This document shows, piece after piece, positions 31,772 to 43,929 of a DNA stretch of 64,000 nucleotides (its first letter is position 1; each line of letters opens with the position of its first letter). The stretch covers positions 328,582 to 392,581 of the forward strand of contig JAFJTR010000020.1 of assembly GCA_022559985.1 (NCBI GenBank), written 5' to 3'. The translations under genes were made by a program, and so were the position numbers. Source of the stretch: Parastagonospora avenae f. sp. tritici 18332-5. Lineage: Eukaryota; Ascomycota; Dothideomycetes; Pleosporales; Phaeosphaeriaceae. The notes under the pieces were generated by a model. It ran no database searches. It had not been told where the DNA came from and saw only the letters and a program-made list of their open reading frames with translations.

Positions 31772-33101
31772 CTACTCTGGTCGGGCCCGCTTAGCACCGT
31801 GAGGGTTGTTGGCCCAATCGCCACCGCCACCGGGTTGTGGTTGTGGCTGACCGAAGAATTGTGGTTGGAAGCCTGCCTGGTTGTTGAAGCCACCACCTGA
31901 AACTGTTAGCAAAGTCGGTTCTCCGTGACAGATGCAGTACTTACCCATGCCCCCCATCATGCCGCCCATGTTATTGGCCATACCGCCCATCATACCGCCT
32001 CCCATGCCCATCATGTTGTTAGCCATGGGCATGTTCATTCCCATACCGCCCATATTGTTCATTCCACCCATGCCGCCGCGGCCGCCTCGACCACCCATAC
32101 CGCCGCCTCGCATGTTGTTATTCATCATGCCACCGCGGAAGCCGCCACCGAAATTGTTCATGCCACCGCCCATTGGGTTGCCGCCAAAGTTGTTCATAGG
32201 AGGCTGACCGCCGAATCCCATGCCGCCACCCATGTTGCCGCCAGCAGGACCAGAGAAGTTACGATTGTTGTTGTATCCCATGTTGCCACCCCTGTTGTTG
32301 TAGTTGCCTCTGTTATAGCCGCCTCGGTTGTTGTTGTAGCCACCCGTCTGGCCACCGTAGCTACCAGACGATCCACGGTCGCTTCGTCCTTTGTCGCGTG
32401 CTGGAACATCCTTCGGCAATGTCTTGAAAGGGTTGTGTTGAGGAGGATTGAAGATTGCGGTAGGCTTCTTCGCATGTGCTTGGTCCTTGAACAGGTTGTC
32501 GATTTGGTGCTTGAGGGCGGTCGCAGCCTGTGGCGATTGCAATTGAACGTAAACTTGACTGCAAGTTGTCAGCAGGACTTCTACATCTAGTGGGTTGCTA
32601 CACTCACCCTTTGCTTTTGCCATTAACTTTGTGCTCGTTGAATGTCACCTCGTTCAACTCGTCTTCGCATCCGCTCTGGTTGGCCCAGCCTCGAATGTCT
32701 TCCTCACTGACCCACCAGTTCACATCATTGATCATCAACGCTGCTGTGGCCCCGGGGTCTGTGGGTCGGTCGTCGTCTTCACCTTGCTTGCGCTTCGTTC
32801 CTTGCTTCTGTGGTGCTTGTTTGTGAACTTCATGGTTGCCTGTCGAGCCACCCGTACTAGCAATCTGCTGTGTGCTGTGCTCCTGAGGCGTGTCGCCGTT
32901 CATAGATGCATCGCCCGAGGATTCTTGTTTGACCGTTTGACCTCCTTCAGTCTTCATGTTCGTCGAGTCTGAAGATTCACCACCATTTGTGTTCGCGTTC
33001 GAGGTAGTCGCGTCGGTCACGGCTGTGTCTTGTTGCGCGTTGGTGTCTTGGTAGGAGTCATCGCCGTAGATATCGATGTCGAAATTGTCGTCGTCGGCCA
33101 T
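31772..33101 (-). CDS. CFIm68/CPSF6-like RNA-binding protein
   Basis: Three exons, 32608-33101, 31945-32558 and 31772-31896, encode 410 aa. It begins with an acidic, Asp-rich segment (MADDDNFDIDIYGDDSYQDT) and a Ser/Thr/Gln-rich linker. A single RRM follows: ALMINDVNWWVSEEDIRGWA, then LNEVTFNEHKVNGKSKGQVY across the junction and PQAATALKHQI. The NxxWW and SKGxA/V features match the RRM of CFIm68 (cleavage factor I, 68 kDa), which selects poly(A) sites with CFIm25. The second half is extremely low in complexity: Gly, Asn, Met and Arg repeats (GGYNNNRGGYNRGNYNNRGG, then Met-Gly-Gly runs), ending in Gln/Pro-rich sequence and the basic tail GAKRARPE. The 48-nt second intron has no stop and keeps the frame, so a 16-residue longer isoform is possible. 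Confidence 0.83.
31945..32370 (-). repeat. Gly/Met/Asn-rich coding repeat
   Basis: Within exon 2 of the CFIm68-like gene, about 425 bases consist of imperfect repeats coding Gly-Gly-Met, Met-Asn-Asn and Gly-Tyr-Asn-Asn units. In reverse-strand reading this gives long CCGCCCATG/CATGTT-like runs. It is an expressed low-complexity, prion-like/RGG-like domain and prone to slippage. Confidence 0.75.
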
Positions 33102-34075
33102 TGCTGCTGTTTCAAATCAAGTGAGACCTGCAGTGAGTGGTGATTGTATGTTCCAGGATTCTGTCTTTGATTGGCTTGTAGATACTTGATGGGCCAATGC
33201 TCTAGGCCAAAGTACAAGAAGCTCTGTATATGCTATACAAATCAGCGAGCTATTAGAGGAGCGTGCTTGCGTTACAGGGAGTGTTCCAATAGAGACCCAA
33301 TCCAATGCGGCGTCGATGGAGAAAAAACCAAACAGCGCAGAATGAGGCAATACGTACAGTGCCGCTGTCGGGCGTAGTAACAAAGTCCAGAAAGACAGCT
33401 TATGCGCAGAATGTGACAGTCCGATCGCCCCTGGCAGATGCGGATGTGTAAAAGGTACAGGATGTGTGTGTGGAAAAGATGTGATGTGTAACCTCAGCCT
33501 GACTCCTGTGCTTGCTCTTCTGCTCCCAGTACAGCTTGCGCGCAGTGCGACTCCCGTGATACAATGATTCCAGCGACCTGATATGACGCGACGGTGCGCG
33601 CTTCCGATAATGAGAAAGGAAGGAAGAATGTGCTTTGCGCTCTCACGTCGAGGTGAAGCTCCTTTGACCGTTGACAGATCCCCTTTTCGGCGCGTCGGTG
33701 CAATGCAGCAGCCTGGCACTAATCTCGAGTATTTTGTCGATCCTATATTGCAGTGAGTGTCTACCGGTTGAGCGACTCTCGAGGAAGAATGCGCGTTATG
33801 TTCAGTTTGTTACCGTTGACTGAGTAATTGGGGAGAGTGAAGGCGGGCTGTCGAGTCGAGTCCAGCCCAAAGAAGCTCGAACGCTCTTGGCATGGAGCTA
33901 GCCGTTTTCGGCCTTCTCCGCAAGGCCAGATTGCTCGCTCCGACACCCTGGAGCTTATGGGACATTTCGAGCGCGCGACCTCCTTCACTGCCACATCGAC
34001 TGCCAATTGATACACGTATCACACGAGACTACCACTCAACATCACCCTTCACAGCTACATCCCACATCAGTTGCC
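33102..34075. promoter_or_regulatory. Divergent promoter, CFIm68-like gene and SSS1
   Basis: A 974-bp interval between two divergent genes. A 200-codon minus frame at 33117-33719 overlaps the presumed leader and has no motif, so I treat it as non-coding. The ~60 bases before the SSS1 ATG are CA/CT-rich leader sequence. Confidence 0.5.
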
Positions 34076-34452
34076 ATGGAGAACGTCAAGGAGTTTGCCG
34101 AGTATGCGCCCTCAGCCGCACGTGATGGGCGATGAATTGCTAACATGCGACGCAGTATGCCCGCCGAGTTCCTCAAGGAGGGTACTCTCTTCATGAACCG
34201 CTGCACCAGTACGATCATCTCCGACATCGCAATTCGGGCGCTTTGCTAACACGGCGCCACAGAGCCCGACAAGAAGGAATTCATCAGGATCTCGCAAGCA
34301 GTCGGAATTGGTTTCCTGATCATGGGTCAGTAGTTGCCATCATGGGACGCGCATAATCGGGAAGGCGACTAACAGTGATTACAGGCGTCATCGGCTACAT
34401 CGTCAAGCTGGTGCACATCCCCGTAAACAACATCCTCGTCGGTGGCTCATAG
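34076..34452 (+). CDS. SSS1: Sec61 gamma subunit (Sss1)
   Basis: Four small exons, 34076-34101, 34156-34208, 34263-34325 and 34385-34452, encode 69 aa. The three introns of 54-59 nt fall in phases 2, 1 and 1. The assembled protein starts MENVKEFADMPAEFL, continues KEGTLFMNRCTKPDKKEFIR and ends in a single transmembrane helix (VGIGFLIMGVIGYIVKL, then VHIPVNNILVGGS). This is the tail-anchored gamma subunit that clamps the two halves of the Sec61 translocon in the ER membrane. More than 40% of the gene span is intron, which explains why no long frame marks it. The length equals that of typical fungal Sss1. Confidence 0.95.
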
Positions 34453-34862
34453 TTTCTTCGTCAATACCACTACCACTTTCGTCCGCTTTCGCATCTTCGA
34501 GACGGGATATCATTCATCATACCATTTGTATTGCACTTAGAGAGAATACGGGTGGGTTGGCTCCGAATACCAGGCATGGAGCAGTGTCCAAAAATGCTGT
34601 ACAATATGGGCATAGGGTCAGCGGGAGTTTGAACGAATCTAATTGGATTATTCCTGCCAAAGAGACCATTTTGAATAAGATGTGGTGAGACCTGTGATAA
34701 TATGGATTGGTATTGCAAGAACCGCCAACTTGTAGCGAAGATGTCATGATGAATCCTGAACAACACCACGACCGCCCAGAGCGCCTCCAGTCCCAGCCCG
34801 AAACTCCCAGCCCCCAAAAAACCATATACATAAAGTCATATTCAAAGTGACATCCGGCCAAG
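34453..34862. other. Convergent 3' region of SSS1 and the WD40 gene
   Basis: Facing 3' ends of two genes. The minus-strand frames here have no motif and read into the 3' end of the WD40 gene in another phase. Confidence 0.45.
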
Positions 34863-37159
34863 TCAATCGTCATCCATCCAGTCATCGTACCACATTGGTT
34901 GTCTCCTCGACCTGCCGTCCACAGTCCTATAGAGGCGCTCATCATGTTGAAACTGAGCATTGACCCGCCTACCAACCCTCGGCTCTGCCTCATCTTCCTC
35001 TACTCCGTCATTCCACGTGTGCACTGTGCAAGTTCCTTGCGAGGTGCCCCATCCATTCCAGGACGTTGCTGAGTACGATATTAGCAAGCATGCTCAGAAC
35101 AGAAGGGAATGGCAACAAACCAGCAATCATAGGCACATGCGGATGCCAACTTGCATCTCTCACGCATGTCATCCAGCTACCGCCATTGCGGCCCCAGTAG
35201 TCATACGTCTCAGCAAGTAGTTCGGGATCCCGTGGTCTTGAATTCTTGGTCGCCTTGAGTACGTTGACCTTGCCTGCTAACGTGGCGTCCATATTCCAGA
35301 CATATACCGAGCCATCGTAGCTACCAGAGTACACATATCGCGAATCTGTACTTCCAGGTGGTGAGAAATGACAACGAATCAACGTCTTAAGCACTTTATG
35401 GCCGCGGAATGTGACAAGTGAGCAGTCGTGCGGGTGCGGTCGGTAATCGTTCTCATCGTACGCGTTGGACCGGTATTCGAACCGCGTGGTGTAAGCTTGT
35501 GTGTCGATGCGATCGACCTTGTCCGTCGAGATCATCTTCCGTAGATCCCACAACTTGGCTGTCTGATCCTTACCGTTACTTAACACATATCTTCCATCGC
35601 CCTTGCTGTCGACGTAGGTCAGTCCTTCGGTATGGCCAAGGAAAACACCAGCCTCGCGTCCATCTCCCATACTTCGGCGGTCCCAAACTTTGATAGTGGT
35701 ATCATCTGAGCCTGAGTACAAGATATGTGGTGATTGGGCATCACCAAAGCATACAGCATTGACGTCGTCTTGGTGGCCAGGGATGCGAAGAATCGATTGT
35801 CGTCGTTCAATATCGTAGACATAGACTGAGTTATCGCCAGTACCCGCCACAATCTCCCTTCCGTCTCCGGAAAATCGAATTGACCAGATCTATAGATGTT
35901 AGATCTTGCGAATATGACAAAGTTGCAATGTCAACTTACACCGAAGTATGTGTGGAAGCCACGAGGACTGCGGGTGCCAATGTTGGCGAAGTCGAGAAGA
36001 TTTGGTTCTGATTCGTCTTCTGGATCCGTAGATGCTAGGCATACTATGCTCCGGATAGAGCTGTATGCTAAGAACTTGTTGTCTGGACTAAGTGATGCAT
36101 CCGTGATCGTCCATTGTCCATACGGATACACGACAGACTATGAGCTGTTAGTGGGGACTTGAACAGGACCACATATGAGGTCTCACCTTGTAGTACTTCC
36201 AGTCATACGGATTGGAGGTGTCATACATCCGCACCCGGAAGTCCTGGGCACAGGAAAAGAAGAAGTTTCCATCATCCGAGAACTGTCCGGAATAGCATCG
36301 AGCGTTGTAGTGTATGATAGTATCGGCGACCGATTCCGGGATCATGTCCTGCCTGAGCAGCCTGTTCGCATTCTTCTGGCGTCCTTCGCTCCCGAGACCC
36401 AGAGACCTCCGCATGATGTCGTATGCCAGCTTCTTCTTCCTCTTGACGGTGTCTTCAGATCGGGGACTTGAACCAAACGCGCCAGTATTCATCAGCTCCC
36501 TGCCTTGTTCACTTGGTACCTTTTGAAAGGCCTCTCTGCCGTGCGGGCCGCGATATCGTGGACGATCGGGCCTCAGATTATAGCCTGTGCGTGGATCGTT
36601 ATCCTCGCCTTCATCAAGGCCGTCTTCTGGCACTGTCCGGAGATGCCTCGATCTCCCAGTGCGCGGTGTCAGGTCCGATGCAAATATCCGGCCTAGTCCC
36701 GCCTGTCCGAGTAGTTGCATGATCTGGTCGCGGGTTATATAGACTGGACGTGGACCGCCATCTGCCGCAGAAACCCCACCGCCTTCGTCTTCGTCGTCAT
36801 CTTCGTCATCATCATCGTCTTCTTCGTCTTCACCGTCCTCATCTTCGTCGTCTTCATCGTTGTCGTCGGTGTATCCGAAGGCGATCTCGACCCCACTCAA
36901 ATCGTTCAATCGTTCCGCAGCATCTAGAGTGAATCAGAACAAGAATTGACCAAAATATGATAGATTGCAACCTACCATGGAAGCTCAAGTCCCCCTCTCC
37001 ATCTTCATCCTCTTCACTGCCACCCTCTGCAGGCTGATAGTCCATGTCGTCATCATCATCTTCAGTATCCCGCCAGAACGGATCATTCGGGTCGTATACA
37101 ACAGTTTGCGGATCTCCGCCCTCGTTCGGAGTACTCGTTGGAGCCTGCGAGGAACTCAT
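34863..37159 (-). CDS. DCAF11/LEC14B-like WD40 protein
   Basis: Five exons, 36976-37159, 36187-36923, 35940-36137, 35121-35889 and 34863-35068, encode 697 aa. Four introns of 49-52 nt agree in phase. The first ~130 residues are disordered and highly acidic, with long runs of Asp and Glu. A conserved lead-in follows (QIMQLLGQAGLGRIFASDL, KKLAYDIMRRSLGLG). The WD40 propeller shows repeats such as FSDDGNFFFSCAQDFRVRMY, SPHILYSGSDDTTIKVWDRR, GRYVLSNGKDQTAKLWDLRK and SRYVYSGSYDGSVYVWNMDA. DCAF11 (WDR23) is a substrate receptor of CUL4-DDB1 ubiquitin ligases; WDxR-like DWD boxes are present in VWDRR and LWDLR. The C terminus is Arg/Asp-rich. The ligase role is inferred from the family. It lies 296 bp downstream of UTP4 on the same strand. 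Confidence 0.87.
36778..36870 (-). repeat. Poly-Asp/Glu coding tract
   Basis: About 90 bases of GAN-type codons in exon 2 of the WD40 gene encode an almost pure Asp/Glu run of some 30 residues. On the + strand it appears as a TCN/TCATC microsatellite. Confidence 0.75.
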
Positions 37160-37455
37160 TGCAGCGGTAGTCGAGGAGATACACAAGATGCGCCGCACGT
37201 CGCCGGCGACATAGTGGTGATGCTTAGCTGCAGCGTTGGAGCTAGGTCCCACGGGTAGTCCTTATCGATTAGTCTGAAGTACGCTATCTCCGCAAATTAT
37301 TGCCGCGGCATAGGCACATATTTCACTTCACGTCACAACAAATGACAAAGGAGTTTAAATATGGTCAATCTTATTGAAGAAGAGCATAGCCTGTGCTCGT
37401 GCAACGCCAATTAGATTTGGTATCTTAGTATCTCCAAACAGCCCGGATCGCGCTC

Positions 37456-40206
37456 TTACTGTTCGTGCGAGCCAACAAACCTCGCTGGCAGGTCAAGATC
37501 CCACGACGGCCGCTCTACCAAAACTACTTCAGGACTCTGGTCCACGCTTCCGCCGATCGGCAGTATACCAAGAATAGGGCGGTATTTGAAAGTGTGCCAC
37601 CACGACTCGCTGCGCTTTTGCTGTTCGGCAACTTCGCCGTTCTCCTCACCATTTGCCAGCTGACCGTTGGCCTGCTCTCCACCCTGAGTGCTGCCTCTCC
37701 GCAGGATAGCCAGAGGATGGCTGCTCCGTTCCGCATCATCTTCTTCATCAGTTTGTACAGGCCCGGCAGAATCGACGTTCACCCATTGCGCCTTCCCAGC
37801 TTCGTTGTTCTTGCTACTGTCGTATTTGCGCATCTTCGTGACAGGCACATCACTCTGAGGGATTATGTCGCCGGCACCACTGTTGTCCTTATGGCCATTC
37901 CGCTTACGCTTCTTGGACGAAGCTCCGCTGTCAGCGCCAGATATGTCAAAATCCTTGGTGAGATCAAACATGAAAAGCCACTTTTCACCGTACAGCCAGA
38001 GCCGCTGCTGTCCCGCGCTGACATCCCAAACGCATCCCTTCGCAGGCAGGTCGAGCAGTTGATACTCTCGCGGATAGCTTGATGGCGGGTTTCTTCTTGA
38101 CCATCCTGACATACGTCCAGTCATGACATCGAAAAGGTAAATTTGGTGTTCTGCAGAGACTAGTAGCAGGCGATAGTCCGCTGTGGGCAATTCATGTGAA
38201 TGCGGATGCGGATTATGTCTTGTTGGATGTACAGCAGGGTTGCCATTCGGTTCTGTCTCTTTGGACTCGTCCGAGCCAGGCTGAAAAGAGAGCAAGACTG
38301 GCGTAGAGTCTAGGCGAGGGACCAGGTGTCCAGACGGGTTCCGGATCCAATGCTGACCTAGGAAGATGATCTGCTCCCGCTCTTCCGCCTCATCATCCTC
38401 AGACTCGTCCCCGCCAGAGTCAACTTGATCGAGCTCGTTGATGTCCACCTCCGGTGCTGTCGTATCCTCGTGACCTTCAACAACCCAGGTGTCGACATAG
38501 CCGGCGAGATCGACAACAGCAAACACGTTAGCATCTGCCGAGAACTCAGCGTGCACAATAGAGCGCTCGTATGACCCCGAAATTCCGCGTAATTGAGTGC
38601 CTGGAATATCGTCGCGATCTAGACGATGCAGATGGTGGACTCTGTTCAGTACACGAGGTGGGTCGCTTAAATCCTCTGTCCTTACTACTCGGGCTAGCTG
38701 GACGTCGTTCATGGCGCTGATCGCTGCCAACCATTTGCCATTTAGCGACAGTCTCACAGTCCTGGTACCGGTAATTGAAGGCATGTCTACCTTTCTGACC
38801 CGGAGGCTTGCGCCAGCTCCAGCTTGAGGCTGGGTCAACTGGAATAACTTGACCGTACTAGTAGTGGAGACTGCGAGTAAACCACCGTCTTGACTGATCG
38901 AAGCGGATGTGATGTTCTCCTCCCCTTGCAGTGCTAAGCGCGCAACGATCTTGGGCTTCGCTGTGCCATCGTCTTGTGGTTTAACACGCCATATTCGCAC
39001 CTCGGTGTTCCACCAGCTCACTAGGAGTCGAGCGCCTGGAGCACTGGTTAGGGGTGGTAGAGGAGGAAGTGACGGAAGACCTCGAGTGAGCTCTTTGCCA
39101 AATTGACGAAGGGGAACAATTATCGGCTGGGTGTCAATTCCTGACAAGAGATGTTAGCTTGGGCATACAAAAAATGAGTACCGCTGCTTACCTCCAGAGA
39201 CTACGACGCTCAATTTGCTCCCTTCATAGGTCGCCATTGCTTTGACATCGTGTTGATGGTATCGCTGATGTGAAACCTTTCTCCATTTTCCATGCTGGCC
39301 ATCGATCTTCCCCGCAGATTTCTTGCTGGTATAGAAACATGTGCGACGGTCCATGCCTGCACTGAAGATGCTGCTTCCATCTCGCGAAACCGCTAAATCA
39401 AGAATGTCTGCCTCGTGTCCAGCAATTCTTTGCATCTGACTGTAGTTCTTGCCACTGTAGGTTCTTATTTCGCCGGTAGAGTCTCCAGAAACGAAGTCGC
39501 CGTTAGACAGACATTTCACTTTCCAGACGAGGATCTCTTTGGGCCCGCCATGAAGACCACTGCCTAATGAGATGTTCCGAATAACATTTCCGTTTCTGGT
39601 GTCGAAGACTCGGATCATGCTGTCCGCGAAACCAGCCAAGACAGTGTCGTTGTCCTTGTATGTGATACTCAAAGCGCGAGCTTTCTTGTTCGTTGCGCGT
39701 GAAACGAATCGATCGAATGTGAGATCGTCATCTTCGGTAGAGAGCAGGACAATGGTGCCATCCGCGCAGCCTGCGACAATCTTCTGGTGCGTGTTGCCTT
39801 TCTGTCGTGGCTGGGCAGCAAAGCACCAGACTTCACTGTGATTCCCGTTGGAGTGGCGCAGGGGGAGTCCTGTCGCAAGATTCCACTCGGTAACACTGCT
39901 GGAATACCCGATGCTGAACAGTCGCAATCGCCCGGGTATCACTTTGTTGTCCGCGTCCTTGCTGTCTGGCTCTTGTGTCCAAGCCAATCCCTCTACACTT
40001 CTGTCCTTGCCGCCATAGAATACTTTTTCTTGCAACCAAGCTCCATTCTTCGGATTCCAAATCTCGATGTTTCCATTTGCGCGTCCGATTGCGAGTCTCA
40101 AAGACTGGGGATCTTGTTTGCCATGTTCAGGCTCGGAATGTGAGAAGGCGAGCGCATTGATCGCGGACGATGGGTAGGGCACGAATCGAGACCGATGGAT
40201 GTCCAT
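37456..40206 (-). CDS. UTP4: U3 snoRNP protein Utp4 (Cirhin)
   Basis: Two exons, 39192-40206 and 37456-39140, with a 51-nt intron, encode 899 aa. The start MDIHRSRFVPYPSSAINALA is highly characteristic of Utp4: the conserved H+xRF.PYxPSAI...LAF block is followed by LRLAIGRANGNIEIWNPKNG. Multiple WD40 repeats make up two propellers (IVAGCADGTIVLLSTEDDDL, VLAGFADSMIRVFDTRNGNV, DFVSGDSTGEIRTYSGKNYS, SIFSAGMDRRTCFY). An acidic insertion (SGGDESEDDEAEEREQ) lies in the middle, and a basic stretch SSKKRKRNGHKD suits nucleolar import. The C terminus has the conserved KYRPILGILPIG motif. Utp4 belongs to the t-UTP/UTP-A subcomplex of the SSU processome, which starts 18S pre-rRNA processing in the nucleolus. 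Confidence 0.94.
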
Positions 40207-43200
40207 GGCTGCTCAGTTCAGTGAATATGGACCTTAGTATCGCCTGGGTGAGCTCAGCGCGAGCTTGTTGAATAGACACTAACGCGAGATCACGGTCGCG
40301 ATCATGATCATTGAAGCTGTACGAGATGCGCAAAGATGGACTCTTGGCGCCGAAACTTTTGAGTGGGCCCGAGGAAGAGCTGGGCCCCGTGCAAAGGTTG
40401 ATCCGTTCCGACGACCAACTCCGGTCGCGCATCACTTCAAAACAGCATACGCCATTGTAGCACCGAGATGTACTTGAGTATACTGCAAGCAATTCTGCCA
40501 CATTTCAATCGCATACTCTACCTGCTGCTGCATGATGGCAGACGCTACGTCGATGCCGTAGAGCTCTACAAGTCTCGTATGAGAGCAATGGTAAACGTGG
40601 CATTACGAAGCACCGATACTCTGGTCTAACTCAATATCTACACACGATGTGAAGGACAAATACTACGATGCTCTATACATAGCAGGCGGGGTAGTCTACA
40701 AAGTCTGTGGCGGCATAGGGGGGTTGCCACCCTGAGCAAGCCTCAGGAGGGTCTCGTGGTCCAACAATGATGGGGACGGGAGACCAGTGTAGCAATTGTG
40801 GCGTATCTAATTTATTGGACTATTTCAGCGCTGGAGGAGTGACCACTCTAGTTAAGTAAACTCTCACGCTGCCGTACATTTGCGATCGAGGTGTGCTGTA
40901 TTGGAGGAGCCGTCGTTGGGCCTCTCGATCAAGCATGTAACACAGTGTAAACGTGAGCAATGATGTGGACTTTGCACCATACCAGAAGTGTGAATTCTAG
41001 AATTCTGCCTTTCAGGAGGTTGTCTGGGCGATGCTTGCGGCATGACTTCGCAGGTCAGAATTAGATTTGTCCGTTGTGGTCCGACCACGGCTAATGTTTC
41101 AACACCAACGTCATGAAGTGCCCGTTGGGTTGAAGCGCTTCGACATCGCGATTTACTTTCACGCCGTTTGCGATGTGCCTGGCTATTCGGGGAAGCTATG
41201 GAAGGCTCCCGTCGGAGTAATCTGAAAGTTTAGTGCATTGCAATCGCGTGGTAGGTGTTTCATGGGACGCGGCAGTGCCTGGTCATCACGTAGTCACGAG
41301 CATGAATCCAAAATCTACGCGGTACACACGCGCACGCGATTGTCCGAGAAATTCAGGAGGCGGAGAAGCATCTCTCGCGACAATTTCGCGATGAAGCATT
41401 CGGTCCAACACTGAGAGCTTGGGCCTAGGCGGGGTCGGCAGTGTCATCAACCATGGAACGAGAATGTGTGTAAGAGGTTGTGACCGCCGCTGATCATGAC
41501 GCCTCACCACACCGCTGACCGTAAGCGTTTCGTTGAGTATTGAGACATGCAGTGTGCGATGAGCAGCCATGTTCAAGATGATGAAAAGTTTGCTGCCGCA
41601 GTCGCACATGTATGCACAGGTATCTGACAAGTATGCTGTGTCCAAAGCGGGTACCGCAAACGACTAAAGCTGAAGGTTAGGGGTCCTCTTCGCAGCAACT
41701 CGCCGGTATCACGGGAGCTATTTTCTGGAGACCTTGACTGCCTCCAGCAAGGCAATTGACATATTGTCATACCGCTCATCTTCGGGTCCGCATAGTGATG
41801 AAGATCTCGAGCAAATTTGCTGAAGTAAAGTATTTGCGCCGGGCCAGATCCACAGAATGCAACGGCCTTCTCCATCGGCTTGGCTCAATATCGGACATGA
41901 GGGCATGTAGCCCGGAGCGGAATCAAATATAGACTGGATCGTAAAAGTTTCATCGCACGCGTGGTCGCGTGCCGGAGGCTCAGGCATTTTAAGACGCGTT
42001 TCTTCGCGACTGTGACATAATACCGTGCTGAGCTACGGTGGAGGCTGGAACAGTCATGGTCAGCGGATGCCGGCTTATCTTAGTCGCAGCATAGGGTCAA
42101 GACAGATGCAGCCGGATCGAAAACAAGGAAGAGAGTTGCAGACGGCTGCGCTAGAATTATGCTTTTGTCGTAGGATGCTGAAAACGCGAAAGATCGCGCT
42201 AGATACATCGCCATGAAATGATGAGCCCGGCCCAGCCGCATCTCAATACCCGAATCACATCATGACTGCTCGGACTGGTTGGACCGATGCCAACGCGCAG
42301 ACTGCTGATGCAAATAGCGATAGAACACGCAGGGCTGAGGTACGCCCGAGGCTCAAGAGGCTGGCTTGATGTCGCGTTCCTTACTGCAGACGCAGCATCA
42401 GCATGATAAATCAATACTATATGCTCTCCACTTTGTGTGCATCAAGTTGACTGCTGCTTTGCAACATCGAAGCGCGTGTTACAGTGATCCTAGTCTGCAG
42501 GCGGCGCCTCGTAAGAAGCGACCGGGCCAACTTTGGCAACCCCGCAAATGGACTGTAAGGGAAGGTCATCACGGAAGCTTTCTGGGACAGGCTTGCAGAC
42601 GGCCCCCAACTCGCGCTCCGTCTGTGCTGCAGAATTGGCAATTTCAGAAAATGACAGGACGCATTGTTGTATGGTTTGCGAGTAATAGAAGCAATTTTCC
42701 TTTAAAGACGCGTCGAAACAGCGGTCGCGAGTTTCGAGGATCGCAAATTGTTGAAATCTGACTCGAATCTGACAGCGATTTGAGGCTGTAGAGCGAGACG
42801 CAAGGGCGCTCTGTGGAACTGGTCGCGCCGCTTACGCCCGCTGGAACCGACGTTGCGCGACGGTCTCCTTTAGAGTACCCACCATGCGAAAGACGCGTGA
42901 GCGTGGGGCTCATGAGATGATTAGTGTGAGCTGATTGCTTGCGGGTGGTCAAAGACACGCGATGGACGTGGATGGAGTTCGTCGACGACGGGTCAGTTTC
43001 GACATGGCCGAAACAGGCAATGCTCGTGTGGGTGCAACCATCTGTGACCAGGATGTCGCGTGCCGAGCAGCTTCAGTTGCGGTCTTAAGCCGTGCAAGTA
43101 AAAGGAGCAGCGCGTCTCATCAAATCTCGATAATGACGATAGACTGCCGACCCACGAGGATGTGCTTCACCACAGACGGCTTGGCGCGAGGCGGTCCAGG

Positions 43201-43929
43201 GGCAGGCAGTAGGTAGGTGGGCAGGTTCCTGGGGTCGCGCGGTGAAGGCTGAGCCTAAGGAGCAGCCGGGCCACTTCCATTTAGAGCATCTTGGCGTGTC
43301 AAAGCAAGTTGTGATGGCGGCGGAGGCGAGGGACAGATTGGACAGCGGTCGCAGGCTCAAGCTGCGACCTTACAGTAGCTGCATGCGCTGGCTGCTGGCT
43401 GACCGGAGAAGCTACTGGTCGCTGATTGGGTGGAGCGGCTGTGAGTGGTGAGCCGGACCGCAGAAGTTGAAGCCCGTGATGCGTGAGGCGTGATGCTCCC
43501 CGTCGTGGGCAGTAAATGCAGAGTGCAGTCCAGCAGCGCAACTGTGATGGGTTCTCTGTGCGAGGCCATGGCGATACTGTCCCACCCCCCAAGGCGCACA
43601 CCCAGTGGATGTCACTGTGCGGTGTGCGTGCACGGAGGCGGGAGGCGTGGAATACAGTATGGGCCTACCCATGGACGCTGGATCAATGATGCTGGCCAAC
43701 GGTACGGGGCCAACAGACGCGTGCAATGAAGCGTGTTTCCTGGCTCTGCGCGCTGCCTGATGGAACACGCAAAGCGACGCCCAGCCAACCGAGTCGTGTT
43801 GCGCACGGCGCCGTGGATCAGAATGGCGCGCTGGTGTTCCTTGCTGTGAGCTTGCCGGGGTGTCGATGCGGTATAGTGGCCATCCACCTTCGGTTCCTAG
43901 GCGTCCTAGCCAATCCGTGCCAAACCTTC
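40207..43929. other. Second gene-poor interval
   Basis: About 3.7 kb between UTP4 (-) and the cyclin leader (+). The first ~200 bases are the UTP4 promoter. Frames up to 131 codons occur on both strands, but all overlap and lack motifs. GC content is normal to high near 43.0-43.9 kb. No repeat ends or transposon motifs were seen. Confidence 0.45.

Noticed and set aside
31925..32590. 221-codon Ala/His/Val-rich + frame
   Set aside because: Antisense shadow of the repetitive CFIm68-like exon.
33117..33719. 200-codon minus-strand frame
   Set aside because: Lies in the divergent promoter/leader region; composition rich in Ser, His and Arg without domain features.
35465..35485. tRNA box-B-like ATTCGAACC
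   Set aside because: Lies within the WD40 coding exon; no cloverleaf or box A at the right distance. No tRNA was found elsewhere by eye.
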